Assembly (NCBI GenBank): GCA_031259605.1
Contig: JAIRLE010000101.1
Span: forward strand, 1-12,894
DNA: 12,894 bases
From: Zoogloeaceae bacterium
Lineage (GTDB): Bacteria > Pseudomonadota > Gammaproteobacteria > Burkholderiales > Rhodocyclaceae
Reading direction: 5' to 3'
Part shown: positions 1-6,567 of the stretch, one piece after another
How positions within the stretch are numbered: position 1 is the first letter of the stretch
Layout: the number at the start of each line of letters is the position of its first letter
The notes under the pieces: generated by a model
Database searches by the model: none
What the model was told of the DNA's origin: nothing
What the model saw: the letters and a program-made list of their open reading frames with translations, nothing else
Program-made: the position numbers and the translations under genes

Positions 1-246
1 AGCAAGGAATACCGTACCGGCGTGCTGGGCCGCCACGTGCGCCGCATCGCCATCGAAGCCGCGCACGGGGATTTTTGGCGCAAATACGTGGGCCTGCACG
101 GGGAAGTCATCGGCATCGACACATTCGGCACCTCCGCTCCGGCGGGGACGCTGTTCGCGCATTTCGGCTTTGCCGTTGAAAATGTGGTAAACATTGCGCG
201 GAATCAACCGGCTGACGGGACACCAAAACCTTTTGCGGCGCCTTGA
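1..246 (+). CDS. tkt: Transketolase, C-terminal fragment (5' end outside window)
   Basis: The reading frame is open from base 1 and stops with TGA at 244-246, giving 81 residues of the C-terminal domain. The stretches AIEAAHGDFWRKYVG, GIDTFGTSAPAG and FAHFGFAVENVV match the end of bacterial transketolases, a domain concerned with dimer structure and nucleotide/anion binding. The enzyme moves two-carbon ketol units in the non-oxidative pentose phosphate pathway and in Calvin-cycle carbon rearrangement. The thiamine diphosphate and pyrimidine-binding domains lie upstream, outside the window, so catalytic residues cannot be checked. The tail after the conserved VENVV is somewhat longer than usual and rich in Pro and Ala. 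The gene converges with ogt. A 6-bp GC stem (265-280) lies between them but has no T-tract. Confidence 0.93.
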   Translation, partial: SKEYRTGVLGRHVRRIAIEAAHGDFWRKYVGLHGEVIGIDTFGTSAPAGTLFAHFGFAVENVVNIARNQPADGTPKPFAAP

Positions 247-281
247 GAGGCCATTTCGGTACTGCCGCAGGCGGCTGCGGT

Positions 282-749
282 TCAGGCGTGGCGTTTTTCC
301 AGTTCCAGCAGATAGCGTTTGGCCGCGAGGCCGCCGCCGTAACCGCCCAGGCCACCGTCATGGGCGATGACGCGATGGCAAGGCACGACGATGGAGACGG
401 GATTATTGTGGTTTGCCATACCGACGGCGCGGGCGGCGTTGGGATTACCGACACGCAGCGCAATTTCCTTGTAGCTTGCCGTTTCGCCATAGGGAATTTC
501 CAGGAGCGCAGCCCATACCGCGCGCTGAAAATCGCTGCCGACAAGCGAAAGCGGCAGATCGAACGTTTTTCGCCTGCCCAGAAAATATTCCTCCAGTTGC
601 CGCTCTGCCTCCCGGATGCACGGCGTTTCTTCCACATCCGCTCCTGCCGCGCGCGCTTCTTCCGCAAAGAAAATTCCAGTGATGCGCGCTCTATTTTCCA
701 CAATATCGAGTTTGCCCACAGGGGAAGGGTAATGAAACACATTTTGCAT
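282..749 (-). CDS. ogt: Methylated-DNA--[protein]-cysteine S-methyltransferase
   Basis: A suicide DNA-repair protein that transfers the alkyl group from O6-methylguanine (and O4-methylthymine) to its own cysteine. The 155-residue product has the active-site motif PCHRV at 123-127 (acceptor Cys124), the upstream SYKEIA helix at 92-97, the Arg finger in AARAVG (Arg107) and the GGYGGG loop near 135-140. The length fits the single-domain Ogt/AGT type, not the fused Ada regulator. The start at 749 is chosen because AGGAGG lies 5 bases upstream and the conserved N-terminal sequence (FHYPSPVGKL) begins there. A longer in-frame ATG at 815 would lie upstream of the likely promoter. The gene is probably transcribed alone from a promoter near 795-800. 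The choice of the symbol ogt over a generic AGT name is by architecture. Confidence 0.93.
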   Translation of the reverse strand: MQNVFHYPSPVGKLDIVENRARITGIFFAEEARAAGADVEETPCIREAERQLEEYFLGRRKTFDLPLSLVGSDFQRAVWAALLEIPYGETASYKEIALRVGNPNAARAVGMANHNNPVSIVVPCHRVIAHDGGLGGYGGGLAAKRYLLELEKRHA

Positions 750-794
750 TTGCGCCTCCTTTGCCGGAAAGTCCCGGCTACACATTTTTTCAGC

Positions 795-800
795 ATAATA
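795..800 (-). promoter_or_regulatory. Candidate -10 element for ogt
   Basis: Read on the minus strand this is TATTAT, directly preceded by TG, as in extended -10 promoters. No convincing -35 hexamer lies 16-18 bases upstream. It would place the transcript start near 788 and give a leader of about 40 bases to the ogt ATG at 749, consistent with the choice of the shorter start. Assigned by eye only. Confidence 0.35.
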
Positions 801-843
801 CACGGCGTTTACCATTTCCGCGGCTCAGTATCGTCCCGCAGAA

Positions 844-1027
844 CAATTGCGTGAATGCCATCATCGTGTTTTCAGTTTGCGCCGTCGCCTGCCTTTCCCT
901 CTCCCGCTTCTCTGAGAGAGGCTCTGCACCCTGCGAAGGGTGGAGCAACTCCCGATGCCTTGTTCCAGACGCCTTGATTTTTGCGGCTGCGCGAACCGAA
1001 AATACGATGACGAGATTCATGCGATTG
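844..1027. repeat. Imperfect long inverted repeat, MITE-like element between ogt and folB
   Basis: The two 46-base arms, 844-889 and 982-1027, are reverse complements at 35 of 46 positions with no gaps. Similarity continues weakly for a few bases outside. The 92-base centre holds a compact hairpin: stem 927-932/937-942 closed by a GCGA tetraloop (GNRA type), extended by 921-924 pairing with 943-946 across a two-base bulge. Translation of either strand gives related peptide stretches (IVFSV and TENTM), as expected of an inverted repeat, not of a real gene. The element fills most of the 303-base gap 750-1052, where no gene is visible. It could be a decayed non-autonomous mobile element or a genome-specific intergenic repeat. 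No target-site duplication was recognised. Confidence 0.6.
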
Positions 1028-1052
1028 CCCTGCAAATCGTCCACGACGGCGC

Positions 1053-1439
1053 TCAGCCGTTATTGGCCGATGGCTCATCCGCCTTCGCCGCCGCGCGCTC
1101 GATGACGACACCCGCCCTTCCAGCATTTGGCAGCGCGCCCGGCTTGGCGACGGAGAGGCGTACCCATTGGACGGCGAAGGCTTCAAGGATCAGGGCGGCG
1201 GCAAATTCCGCGAGTGTCTCCAGCAGGTTGAAATGGCGCGTGGGCAATTCGGCGCGCAGACACGCGCCGACCGCGGCGTAATCTACGGTGTTGCGAATGT
1301 CGTCGCTGCCGGCGGCGAGCGCGGTGGAGGCGACGCCCAGGCTGATGTCCAGCGCCAGCGTCTGCGGCACGGCCTTTTCCCAGGGATGAATGCCGATCCG
1401 CGCCTTGATGCGCAAGTCTTCGATAAAAATGATGTCCAT
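1053..1439 (-). CDS. folB: Dihydroneopterin aldolase
   Basis: Converts 7,8-dihydroneopterin to 6-hydroxymethyl-7,8-dihydropterin and glycolaldehyde in folate synthesis; it acts in the cytoplasm as an octamer. The 128-residue product starts MDIIFIEDL, much like E. coli FolB. It retains the residues expected for pterin binding and catalysis: Glu21 in HPWEK, Tyr54 in VDYA, Glu74 in LLET and Lys99 in VAKPGAL. The length is typical. No clear Shine-Dalgarno sequence precedes the ATG, but the conserved N-terminus begins at this codon. The gene is divergent from plsY, with a shared symmetrical promoter region at 1477-1502, an arrangement I recall from other betaproteobacteria (not verified here). Confidence 0.93.
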   Translation of the reverse strand: MDIIFIEDLRIKARIGIHPWEKAVPQTLALDISLGVASTALAAGSDDIRNTVDYAAVGACLRAELPTRHFNLLETLAEFAAALILEAFAVQWVRLSVAKPGALPNAGRAGVVIERAAAKADEPSANNG

Positions 1440-1476
1440 GCGGTGCGGTTACGAGTGGAAAAATCGGGTAGTCACG

Positions 1477-1502
1477 GAGTACAATCCGCGCGCATTGTAC
1501 TC
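1477..1502. promoter_or_regulatory. Symmetrical divergent promoter/operator between folB and plsY
   Basis: A perfect inverted repeat: GAGTACAAT at 1477-1485 and ATTGTACTC at 1494-1502, separated by eight bases of alternating G/C. Each arm contains TACAAT, a good -10 hexamer, one facing plsY (1480-1485) and one facing folB (1494-1499 on the minus strand), each followed by a GC-rich discriminator. The -35 regions are poor on both sides. The simplest reading is a pair of face-to-face promoters whose start sites overlap, so that the two genes would compete. A repressor site is an alternative explanation for the symmetry. Confidence 0.5.
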
Positions 1503-1520
1503 TCGCCTTCCTCTGCGCTC

Positions 1521-2123
1521 ATGGATATTCTTCTCGGTTTTCTGGTTTGTCTGGCCGCCTACCTTCTGGGTTCCGTTTCCTTTGCTGTGCTGGGCGCGCG
1601 CCTTTTCCGCCTGGCGGATCCGCGCACTTACGGTTCCGGCAACCCCGGCGCGACCAATGTCCTGCGTTCGGGCAACAAGAAAGCGGCGATGTTTACCCTG
1701 ACGGGTGATGTGCTGAAAGGGGTGTTTGCCGTCCTCGTCGTCCGCGCGCTGGGCTTTTCCGAACCAGTGGTGGGATTGGTGGGGTTGGCGGCCTTCATCG
1801 GCCATGTCTATCCGGTGTTCCTGAAATTCCAGGGCGGCAAGGGCGTGGCGACGGCGGGCGGCGTGTTGCTGGCGCTGGCACCGTTTGTCGGGCTGGCTTC
1901 ACTGGCAACCTGGCTGCTGGTGGTTTTCGTCAGCCGCTATTCCTCTCTCGCCGCGGTGATGGCCGGACTTTCCGCGCCGCTCTGGGGGCTTTTGTTCTGC
2001 GGCTTGCATAGCGACACCGCCATCGCCTTTTTGCTGGGCGCGACGCTGATTGCGCGCCACCAGAACAACATCCAGCGTCTGCTGGCCGGAACGGAAAGCC
2101 GCGTCGGGAAAAAACCGCAATAA
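1521..2123 (+). CDS. plsY: Glycerol-3-phosphate acyltransferase (acyl-phosphate dependent)
   Basis: An integral inner-membrane enzyme that uses acyl-phosphate, made by PlsX, to acylate glycerol-3-phosphate at sn-1, the first step of phospholipid synthesis. The 200-residue product has the PlsY signature motifs: GSGNPGATN at 38-46, GGKGVATAGG at 105-114, and the last conserved region RHQNNIQRLLAGTE at 179-192. Several hydrophobic segments are visible (about 3-25, 56-75, 82-100, 113-137, 143-160, 165-178). The frame is open further upstream, but the family start (MDILLG, followed by AAYLLGSVSFA) is the ATG at 1521. No Shine-Dalgarno is obvious; the leader from the TACAAT promoter would be only about 30 bases. 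It converges with the protease gene ending at 2160, 36 bases away, with no terminator recognised. Confidence 0.93.
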   Translation: MDILLGFLVCLAAYLLGSVSFAVLGARLFRLADPRTYGSGNPGATNVLRSGNKKAAMFTLTGDVLKGVFAVLVVRALGFSEPVVGLVGLAAFIGHVYPVFLKFQGGKGVATAGGVLLALAPFVGLASLATWLLVVFVSRYSSLAAVMAGLSAPLWGLLFCGLHSDTAIAFLLGATLIARHQNNIQRLLAGTESRVGKKPQ

Positions 2124-2159
2124 ACCCGCACGCCGCCAGCGCTCATCATTGCCGCCTGT

Positions 2160-2942
2160 CTATGGCGATGGCGTCAGGAGACCGATTTCCTCCGCCGTCA
2201 TCCGGCCAATTCGGGTGACGGACAAATTGCCGGGAATCTCGGCGCGTTCCTGACTGAGGGGAATGCGTCCGCCCATGATTTCGGCCAGCGTCTGCGGCAA
2301 CAGGGGAGATCGCTCCGGCTCCGCGTACCCTTGCGGATAGATGGGTTGCAACGTGGCAAAGTCGTATTTGTCTGTCGCGCCAAAAGTGTGCAACAACTCG
2401 TGGGCAATGATGACCGCGTTTTGCCCAACCTGCTGCGCGCTGGCAAAAACGTGAATGACGCCGATTTTGCCCTTTCTCATGCCGATAGAATGCGGCAGGG
2501 ACATGTCGACATGACGCTTGGCGTCGTGGAACAGCACAAAGAGCTGGATATGCGGCTTGATGTTTTTCTCGTCGTCCTGACGATACGCCCACCAGCGCAG
2601 CTTCAGGCTCCAGAGCATGATCTCCAGCGTATTGGGCGCGTCCGGCAGGCTCGGCGGCAGGGTCTTGATTTCCGCGCCCAAGCGGATTTGCGCCGGCGGT
2701 TGTTGCGTTTGCCGGTAGCGTTTGACTTCGGCCTGCAACCAGCTTTCGATGACGGCAAAACTGGCGGGTTCCAGTTCCCGGATGAACTGCGCGGTCACGG
2801 GGGAATCGTCGGCGGCGATGGGATAAACCGCTATTCTTACAACATGTTTCCAGGAGGCCAGGCGATTGTCCGAGCGCCAAGTGCTCAGCGCGACGAACAG
2901 CAGGATCAGGAGGAGGATCAGGATGCGAATTTTGCGGAACAT
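2160..2942 (-). CDS. Membrane-anchored metzincin-like zinc metalloprotease (uncharacterised)
   Basis: The 260-residue product has an N-terminal membrane anchor (about residues 5-20, flanked by basic residues) and a large domain probably outside the cytoplasm. Near the C-terminus lies HELLHTFGATD at 181-191, an HExxHxxGxxD zinc site: His181, His185 and Asp191 as ligands and Glu182 as catalytic base. The metzincin-type Met-turn is plausibly EIMGG at 221-225 (Met223). An Asp third ligand is known in the snapalysin type of this fold. I do not recognise a named family and the substrate is unknown. It is the last gene of the minus-strand block, 96 bases after the SPFH gene, so it may act in membrane-protein turnover with NfeD/SPFH; that is inference. 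No clear ribosome site precedes the ATG. Confidence 0.75.
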   Translation of the reverse strand: MFRKIRILILLLILLFVALSTWRSDNRLASWKHVVRIAVYPIAADDSPVTAQFIRELEPASFAVIESWLQAEVKRYRQTQQPPAQIRLGAEIKTLPPSLPDAPNTLEIMLWSLKLRWWAYRQDDEKNIKPHIQLFVLFHDAKRHVDMSLPHSIGMRKGKIGVIHVFASAQQVGQNAVIIAHELLHTFGATDKYDFATLQPIYPQGYAEPERSPLLPQTLAEIMGGRIPLSQERAEIPGNLSVTRIGRMTAEEIGLLTPSP

Positions 2943-2978
2943 GCAGGGGCGGGCGGCTCAAGGGAGGATTACGATGGA

Positions 2979-3002
2979 CAGGGAGCGGTGTGATGCTCCC
3001 TG
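2979..3002. other. Stem-loop between SPFH gene and protease gene
   Basis: A perfect 8-bp inverted repeat, CAGGGAGC at 2979-2986 and GCTCCCTG at 2995-3002, with an 8-base loop. It lies 37 bases after the SPFH stop on the minus strand and ends 37 bases before the protease ATG. No T-run follows on either strand, so it is not a standard intrinsic terminator. It could stabilise the 3' end of the upstream message or affect expression of the protease. Confidence 0.35.
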
Positions 3003-3038
3003 CAAAAAAGGCATTGCGTCCTGCGTGGTTTTGATGGC

Positions 3039-3977
3039 TTACGTGGCCTTTCCGTCTCCTGACTTGACGACTTTCAGCGCCGTCGCTACCAGCGAGGACA
3101 TGTCGGCCAAATTGCCGGGGACGATGAGTGTGGTTCCCGCCTTGGCAACATTGCCGAAAGCGCCGACGTATTGTTCGGCCACTTTCAGATTCACCGCTTC
3201 CATGCCGCCGGGGCTGTTGATGGCTCCAGCCACCAGGCGCACGGCGTCCGCCGTGGCTTCCGCTACCAGGCGCACGGCTTCAGCCTCGCCTTTTGCCTTG
3301 TTGATGGCGGCGGTCATCTGGCCTTCGGACATGGCGATCGCCGCCTGCTTTTCGCCTTCGGCCAGATTGATTTCCTTTTGCCGTTCGCCTTCGGACTCGG
3401 CAATCTTGGCGCGTTTTTCCCGCTCGGCGGTAATCTGCAACTGCATGGAGCGCAATACGGAGTCGGGCGGCACGATGTCCTTGATTTCATAGCGCAGCAC
3501 CTTCACGCCCCAGGTGGTGCTGGCTTCGTCCAGAACTGCCACTACAGTGCGGTTGATGGTTTCGCGGTCTTCCAGGAGCCTGTCCAGATCGCGCTTGCCC
3601 GCTTCGGAGCGCAGCGCGGTCTTGGCAAGCTGCTCGATGGCCAGTTCAAAGCTGGAAGTGCCGTAGGATGCCTGTTTCGGGTCCGTGACCTGATAGTAGA
3701 GGATGCCGTCGATCTGCACTTGGGTGTTGTCGCGGGTGATGCACACCTGCGGCGCGACATCGTAGGGAATCTCCTTGATGGAGTGCTGGTAGGCGATGCG
3801 CTCGAAGAAGGGAATCAGAAAATGGATGCCGGCAGTCCAGGTGTCATGATAGCGGCCCCAGCGTTCCACGACATAGGCCGATTGCTGCGGCACGATGCGC
3901 ACGATCTTGAATATGGCAATGAGGGCAACGACGGCAAAAGCGATGAAGAATTCAAGGCTGTTCAGATTAATGTCCAT
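3039..3977 (-). CDS. qmcA: SPFH/band-7 membrane protein, QmcA (stomatin-like) type
   Basis: A scaffold protein of membrane microdomains, related to stomatin, and in E. coli (QmcA) linked to membrane protease quality control. The 312-residue product has one N-terminal membrane segment (about 9-29), then the SPFH domain (about 25-190, with VPQQSAYVVERWGRY at the start and TRDNTQVQIDG in the middle), then a long Glu/Ala-rich helical region (about 183-250) with AEGEK repeats typical of oligomerising SPFH proteins. The near-duplicated AVRLVAEATADAVRLVA at 234-250 is of note. The start at 3977 is supported by AAGGA 7 bases upstream and by lying two bases after the nfeD stop. An in-frame start at 4154 would overlap nfeD heavily and is not credible. 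Translation is probably coupled to the NfeD gene. Confidence 0.93.
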   Translation of the reverse strand: MDINLNSLEFFIAFAVVALIAIFKIVRIVPQQSAYVVERWGRYHDTWTAGIHFLIPFFERIAYQHSIKEIPYDVAPQVCITRDNTQVQIDGILYYQVTDPKQASYGTSSFELAIEQLAKTALRSEAGKRDLDRLLEDRETINRTVVAVLDEASTTWGVKVLRYEIKDIVPPDSVLRSMQLQITAEREKRAKIAESEGERQKEINLAEGEKQAAIAMSEGQMTAAINKAKGEAEAVRLVAEATADAVRLVAGAINSPGGMEAVNLKVAEQYVGAFGNVAKAGTTLIVPGNLADMSSLVATALKVVKSGDGKAT

Positions 3978-3979
3978 GT

Positions 3980-4426
3980 TTATTCCTTGTGGGGTGGATT
4001 GGTTCGAGAATCGACGATGAGCGTCGAGCTTTCCTGCGCGACGACGATGAGCGGCATGCCGATCTCCACCGCGAGATCCTTGTTTTCCAGCCGTGCCGCC
4101 CATTCGCTGCCCCGGTAGCGCACACGCAGATGCGCCCAGGCGTCCGGCAGACAAACGACTTCGACCTGCTGGCCGAGTTCTTCAACGCTGGCATTGGGAT
4201 CGGCAGGCGCTTGAGCGCGCCGAGCCTGGATGCGCCGCCAGGCGATGACGACTCCCGCAATGCTGGCCAGCGCGAAAACACCGATTTGCGCGGTGAGGCT
4301 GTTTGGCAGCACGTAAGCCAGCAAGGCGGCAACCAATGCGCCAAGACTGATGAACAGAAGCGCCAGCGTACCAGTCGTCATTTCCACCGCCAGCAGGATG
4401 GCGGCCAGGATCAACCATGTCCACAT
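3980..4426 (-). CDS. NfeD-family membrane protein (short form, YbbJ-like)
   Basis: The 148-residue product has hydrophobic membrane segments at about 3-22, 23-40 and 46-63, a basic linker, and a C-terminal beta-rich OB-fold domain (about 83-138) typical of the short NfeD proteins encoded beside SPFH proteins. It lacks the N-terminal ClpP-like serine protease domain of long NfeD proteins. It is thought to anchor or regulate its SPFH partner. The ATG at 4426 overlaps the exonuclease stop as TGATG, and AGGAGG lies 8 bases upstream. An in-frame GTG one codon earlier (4429) is equally possible by spacing. The tight packing implies one transcript with both neighbours. Confidence 0.88.
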   Translation of the reverse strand: MWTWLILAAILLAVEMTTGTLALLFISLGALVAALLAYVLPNSLTAQIGVFALASIAGVVIAWRRIQARRAQAPADPNASVEELGQQVEVVCLPDAWAHLRVRYRGSEWAARLENKDLAVEIGMPLIVVAQESSTLIVDSRTNPPHKE

Positions 4427-5247
4427 CACTCATTCCTCCTGATTTCCGCTGCCTGATCCCAGGCGTCCAGATATTCCTGCCAATGGGGCAGTTCCAGCCG
4501 CGCCAGCTCGGCGCGGACGAAGGTTTCTTCCACCTCGGCTTCCGCCTTGCTCAGTTCGCCGCGCAACAGGCGAAAGCGGTTGAAGACCAGATAGGTATTG
4601 ACCACATCCGTCTCGCAGTAATTGCGAATTTCATCGGCTTGCCCCGCCTGCCAGGCTTCCCAGACCTTGCCGCCATCCATGCCCAGTTTGCCGGGAAAAC
4701 CCATGAGCTTGGCGATCTCATCCAAAGGCGCGTTGGCGCGCGGCTGGTAGAGGGCGAGCGCATCCATCAAGTCCAGATGACGCAGGTGATAGCGATTGAT
4801 ATAGTTGTTCCACTTGAAATCGCGCGAATCGGCGTAATCGCCGTCGCCCAGATCCCAATAACGCGGAGCGGCAACGCCGTGCATCAGGCCGCGATAATGC
4901 AGCACCGGCAAATCGAAGCCGCCGCCGTTCCAGGAAACCATCTGCGGCGTGAATTTTTCGATGCCGTCGAAAAAACGCTGGATGATTTCCGCTTCCGGCA
5001 GGGCGGGCGCGGCCAGCGACCAGACCCTGAAGGCTTCCCTGGCGCGCAGGACGCAGGAAATGGAAACAATGCGCTGCAAGTGCAGCGGCAGGAAATCATG
5101 CCCGACCTGGGCGCGGCGTTGCTGGAAGGCCAGTTCCGCGACTTCGGCATCGGCAAGCGTCGCGTCCAGACTGTGCAGACGGCGCAGTCCGGGCACATCA
5201 GGAATGGTTTCGATGTCGAAAACCAGAACAGGACTATGCGCAATCAC
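4426..5247 (-). CDS. DnaQ-fold 3'-5' exonuclease, predicted PolB-like type
   Basis: The 273-residue product matches the family of stand-alone exonucleases related to the proofreading domain of family B DNA polymerases. The Exo I motif FDIET is at 10-14 (Asp11, Glu13), Exo II is around VSWNGGGFD at 104-112 (Asn107, Asp112) and Exo III is YCETD at 210-214 (Tyr210, Asp214). All four acidic metal ligands are therefore present, so it should be active. It probably trims 3' ends in DNA repair or replication, or possibly RNA; the cellular substrate is unknown. The start is GTG at 5247 with GGAG six bases upstream. It lies 36 bases after ydbL and overlaps nfeD by one base. An exonuclease between envelope genes suggests operon convenience more than shared function. 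Confidence 0.85.
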   Translation of the reverse strand: MIAHSPVLVFDIETIPDVPGLRRLHSLDATLADAEVAELAFQQRRAQVGHDFLPLHLQRIVSISCVLRAREAFRVWSLAAPALPEAEIIQRFFDGIEKFTPQMVSWNGGGFDLPVLHYRGLMHGVAAPRYWDLGDGDYADSRDFKWNNYINRYHLRHLDLMDALALYQPRANAPLDEIAKLMGFPGKLGMDGGKVWEAWQAGQADEIRNYCETDVVNTYLVFNRFRLLRGELSKAEAEVEETFVRAELARLELPHWQEYLDAWDQAAEIRRNE

Positions 5248-5283
5248 GTCACGCTCCGTCCGAATACGGTTTCCGGCCTTGCC

Positions 5284-5721
5284 TCATGGCGCGGCGCTTT
5301 CCTGCTGCCGCCATTTTCCATTGGCGTCCTGCACCCACCAGCCCGCCGGAATGCGTTTGCGCATGCGTTCGTGGATGGTATCGGCAATTTGCTGCTCCCA
5401 TTCGGGATGACCATTGGCGCGGGCGATTTCACGGTACAAGGCGGCCTGATCGTTGGCGTTGCCAGCGATCAGCCTGGCGATGTTCTGGCGTTCGGCAAGC
5501 GGCACCGAAGCTGGATCGCGCACCGCCAGCTTGCCTTCCTGCGTTATCCCCAGCGTGCCGTTTTCCAGCAGGGGTTTGATCTGCGCGAAACGCGCTTTCA
5601 GGGAAGCGCGGATTTCCTTTGCCACCGGCGTATCGATACGCAAGTCAGGCGCGGTTTCCTGCGCGATGGCTGGCACGGAAAAAGAGAACAGAGCGACTAA
5701 CAGCAGCAGGGATTTTTTCAT
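5284..5721 (-). CDS. ydbL: YdbL-family (DUF1318) periplasmic protein
   Basis: The 145-residue precursor has a clear signal peptide: MKKS, then a hydrophobic core at 5-17, with a likely cleavage at AIA/Q (20/21). The mature part is helical and polar and ends in the conserved GWWVQDANGKWRQ region (about 124-136). In E. coli YdbL is encoded with YdbH and YnbE, which form an inner-to-outer membrane lipid-transport bridge; YdbL is thought to help control that assembly. The ATG overlaps the ynbE stop (ATGA, 5718-5721) and is preceded by AGGTGA, so the two genes are translationally coupled. No ydbH gene is in the window. Confidence 0.85.
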   Translation of the reverse strand: MKKSLLLLVALFSFSVPAIAQETAPDLRIDTPVAKEIRASLKARFAQIKPLLENGTLGITQEGKLAVRDPASVPLAERQNIARLIAGNANDQAALYREIARANGHPEWEQQIADTIHERMRKRIPAGWWVQDANGKWRQQESAAP

Positions 5722-5906
5722 GGCGTCACCTCGCTTTCCTTATCCTTTTTGGGTTCGGCTGGCTCATCCAACTGCCAGATGTCGTCGATAAGTTTGTCCG
5801 CCATCTTTTCAGCAGCGGCGGCGGGAAAATAGATGTTGATGGTAACACAGGCCGACAACAGCCCGGCGGCCATCAACGCCGACAATCGGAGAATTTTTTT
5901 ACGCAT
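5718..5906 (-). CDS. ynbE: YnbE-like small outer-membrane lipoprotein
   Basis: A 62-residue precursor with a lipobox LLSAC at 16-20 (lipidated Cys20), so the mature protein is only 43 residues. Directly after the cysteine comes VTINIYFP, a beta-prone strand like the one by which E. coli YnbE is believed to stack and extend the groove of YdbH. The rest is helical and ends in a Lys/Glu-rich tail. AAGGTGA lies 5 bases before the ATG. The pairing with ydbL and the overlap of the two genes support the assignment more strongly than sequence alone. The upstream neighbour is the QseG-like lipoprotein, not ydbH. Confidence 0.78.
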   Translation of the reverse strand: MRKKILRLSALMAAGLLSACVTINIYFPAAAAEKMADKLIDDIWQLDEPAEPKKDKESEVTP

Positions 5907-5925
5907 TCAAGTCACCTTTCTTTTG

Positions 5926-5945
5926 AAAAAGTCCGCCGAAGCGGA
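5926..5945 (-). terminator. UUCG hairpin with T-run after the QseG-like gene
   Basis: On the minus strand this reads TCCGC, TTCG loop, GCGGA, then CTTTTT. The stem is only 5 bp, but the UUCG tetraloop is unusually stable and the T-run follows directly. It lies 13 bases beyond the stop of the QseG-like gene and about 20 bases before the ynbE ATG. It is probably a partial terminator or processing point that separates the sensor-kinase unit from the ynbE-ydbL-exonuclease-NfeD-SPFH unit. Confidence 0.5.
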
Positions 5946-5958
5946 AACGGGAAACATG

Positions 5959-6567
5959 TTACATGACGGGTCGCAAGGATTCCGGTACGCGAGGACGCGG
6001 CAGGGTGCGCTCGATATTGGCAAGGCCATTCAGTTTTTCCTGCAACTCGCTGGCCTGACGCTGGAAAGCGAGCAGTTTCTGGTATTGCCTTTCCATCTGC
6101 CGAGTCTGGGCGGTAAGCCGCTTTTCCAGACGGATGCGTTCGCCATAACCGTCGGCAAGCTGGCGTATCATGGGAAACAGGGGACGCAGACGATACAGTT
6201 CCGGCGCTTCGGCTTTTTTCAGCAAGCCTTCCAGGAGATTGCGCGCCTGCGGCAAATCCGGGTTGGGTTGGCGTGGATGCCCCAGCACCATGGCGCGACG
6301 CAACAGCACATCCGGTTCGTTTCCCAGCTGGCTCAACAAGCGGCGCTCTCGCGCCAAGGATTGTCCAGACATCGAAGCCAAGCTGTAGTAGTAGGCCAGC
6401 AGATCTTCAGCCATTGCGCTTACCCGATCAACATTGCGCGCGTCGTCTGGCTCGTCACTGCGTCCTCCCATGCCCGCGCAGGCGCTCAGCAGCAGACAAA
6501 AACCCGTGGCCAGGACAAGGCGCAACAGGCCGGAAAATGGAAGATGGGGAAGAAATTTAATTTTCAC
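5959..6567 (-). CDS. qseG: QseG-like lipoprotein encoded with the sensor kinase
   Basis: In enterobacteria QseG is an outer-membrane lipoprotein that modulates the sensor kinase QseE/GlrK. The 202-residue product starts with a GTG at 6567, which gives a normal lipoprotein signal: a hydrophobic core and LLSAC at 26-30 (Cys30). GGAG lies 7 bases upstream, inside the kinase gene, and the two genes overlap by 11 bases. An ATG at 6630 would add a 21-residue extension with no ribosome site and is rejected. The C-terminal half is a coiled coil (about 135-190) ending in LNGLANIERTL, which resembles the LENLTDIERQL end of E. coli QseG as I recall it. N-terminal similarity is low, so the symbol is by architecture and context. 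Confidence 0.7.
   Translation of the reverse strand: MKIKFLPHLPFSGLLRLVLATGFCLLLSACAGMGGRSDEPDDARNVDRVSAMAEDLLAYYYSLASMSGQSLARERRLLSQLGNEPDVLLRRAMVLGHPRQPNPDLPQARNLLEGLLKKAEAPELYRLRPLFPMIRQLADGYGERIRLEKRLTAQTRQMERQYQKLLAFQRQASELQEKLNGLANIERTLPRPRVPESLRPVM

Noticed and set aside
265..280. 6-bp GC stem (CCGCAG, GCGG loop, CTGCGG) between tkt and ogt as a terminator
   Set aside because: No T-run on either strand and a short stem; it may still be a bidirectional pause but cannot be called.
790..1044. 84-codon open frame on the minus strand between ogt and folB
   Set aside because: It lies across the long inverted repeat, has no ribosome site, and the opposite strand gives a similar peptide as expected from the symmetry. 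It is a by-product of the repeat.
1167..1520. Upstream extension of the plsY reading frame
   Set aside because: It runs antisense through folB and through the divergent promoter; the family N-terminus begins at 1521.
3978..4154. N-terminal extension of the SPFH protein from an ATG at 4154
   Set aside because: It would overlap nfeD by about 175 bases and adds a low-complexity basic segment before the membrane anchor; a good ribosome site exists at 3977.
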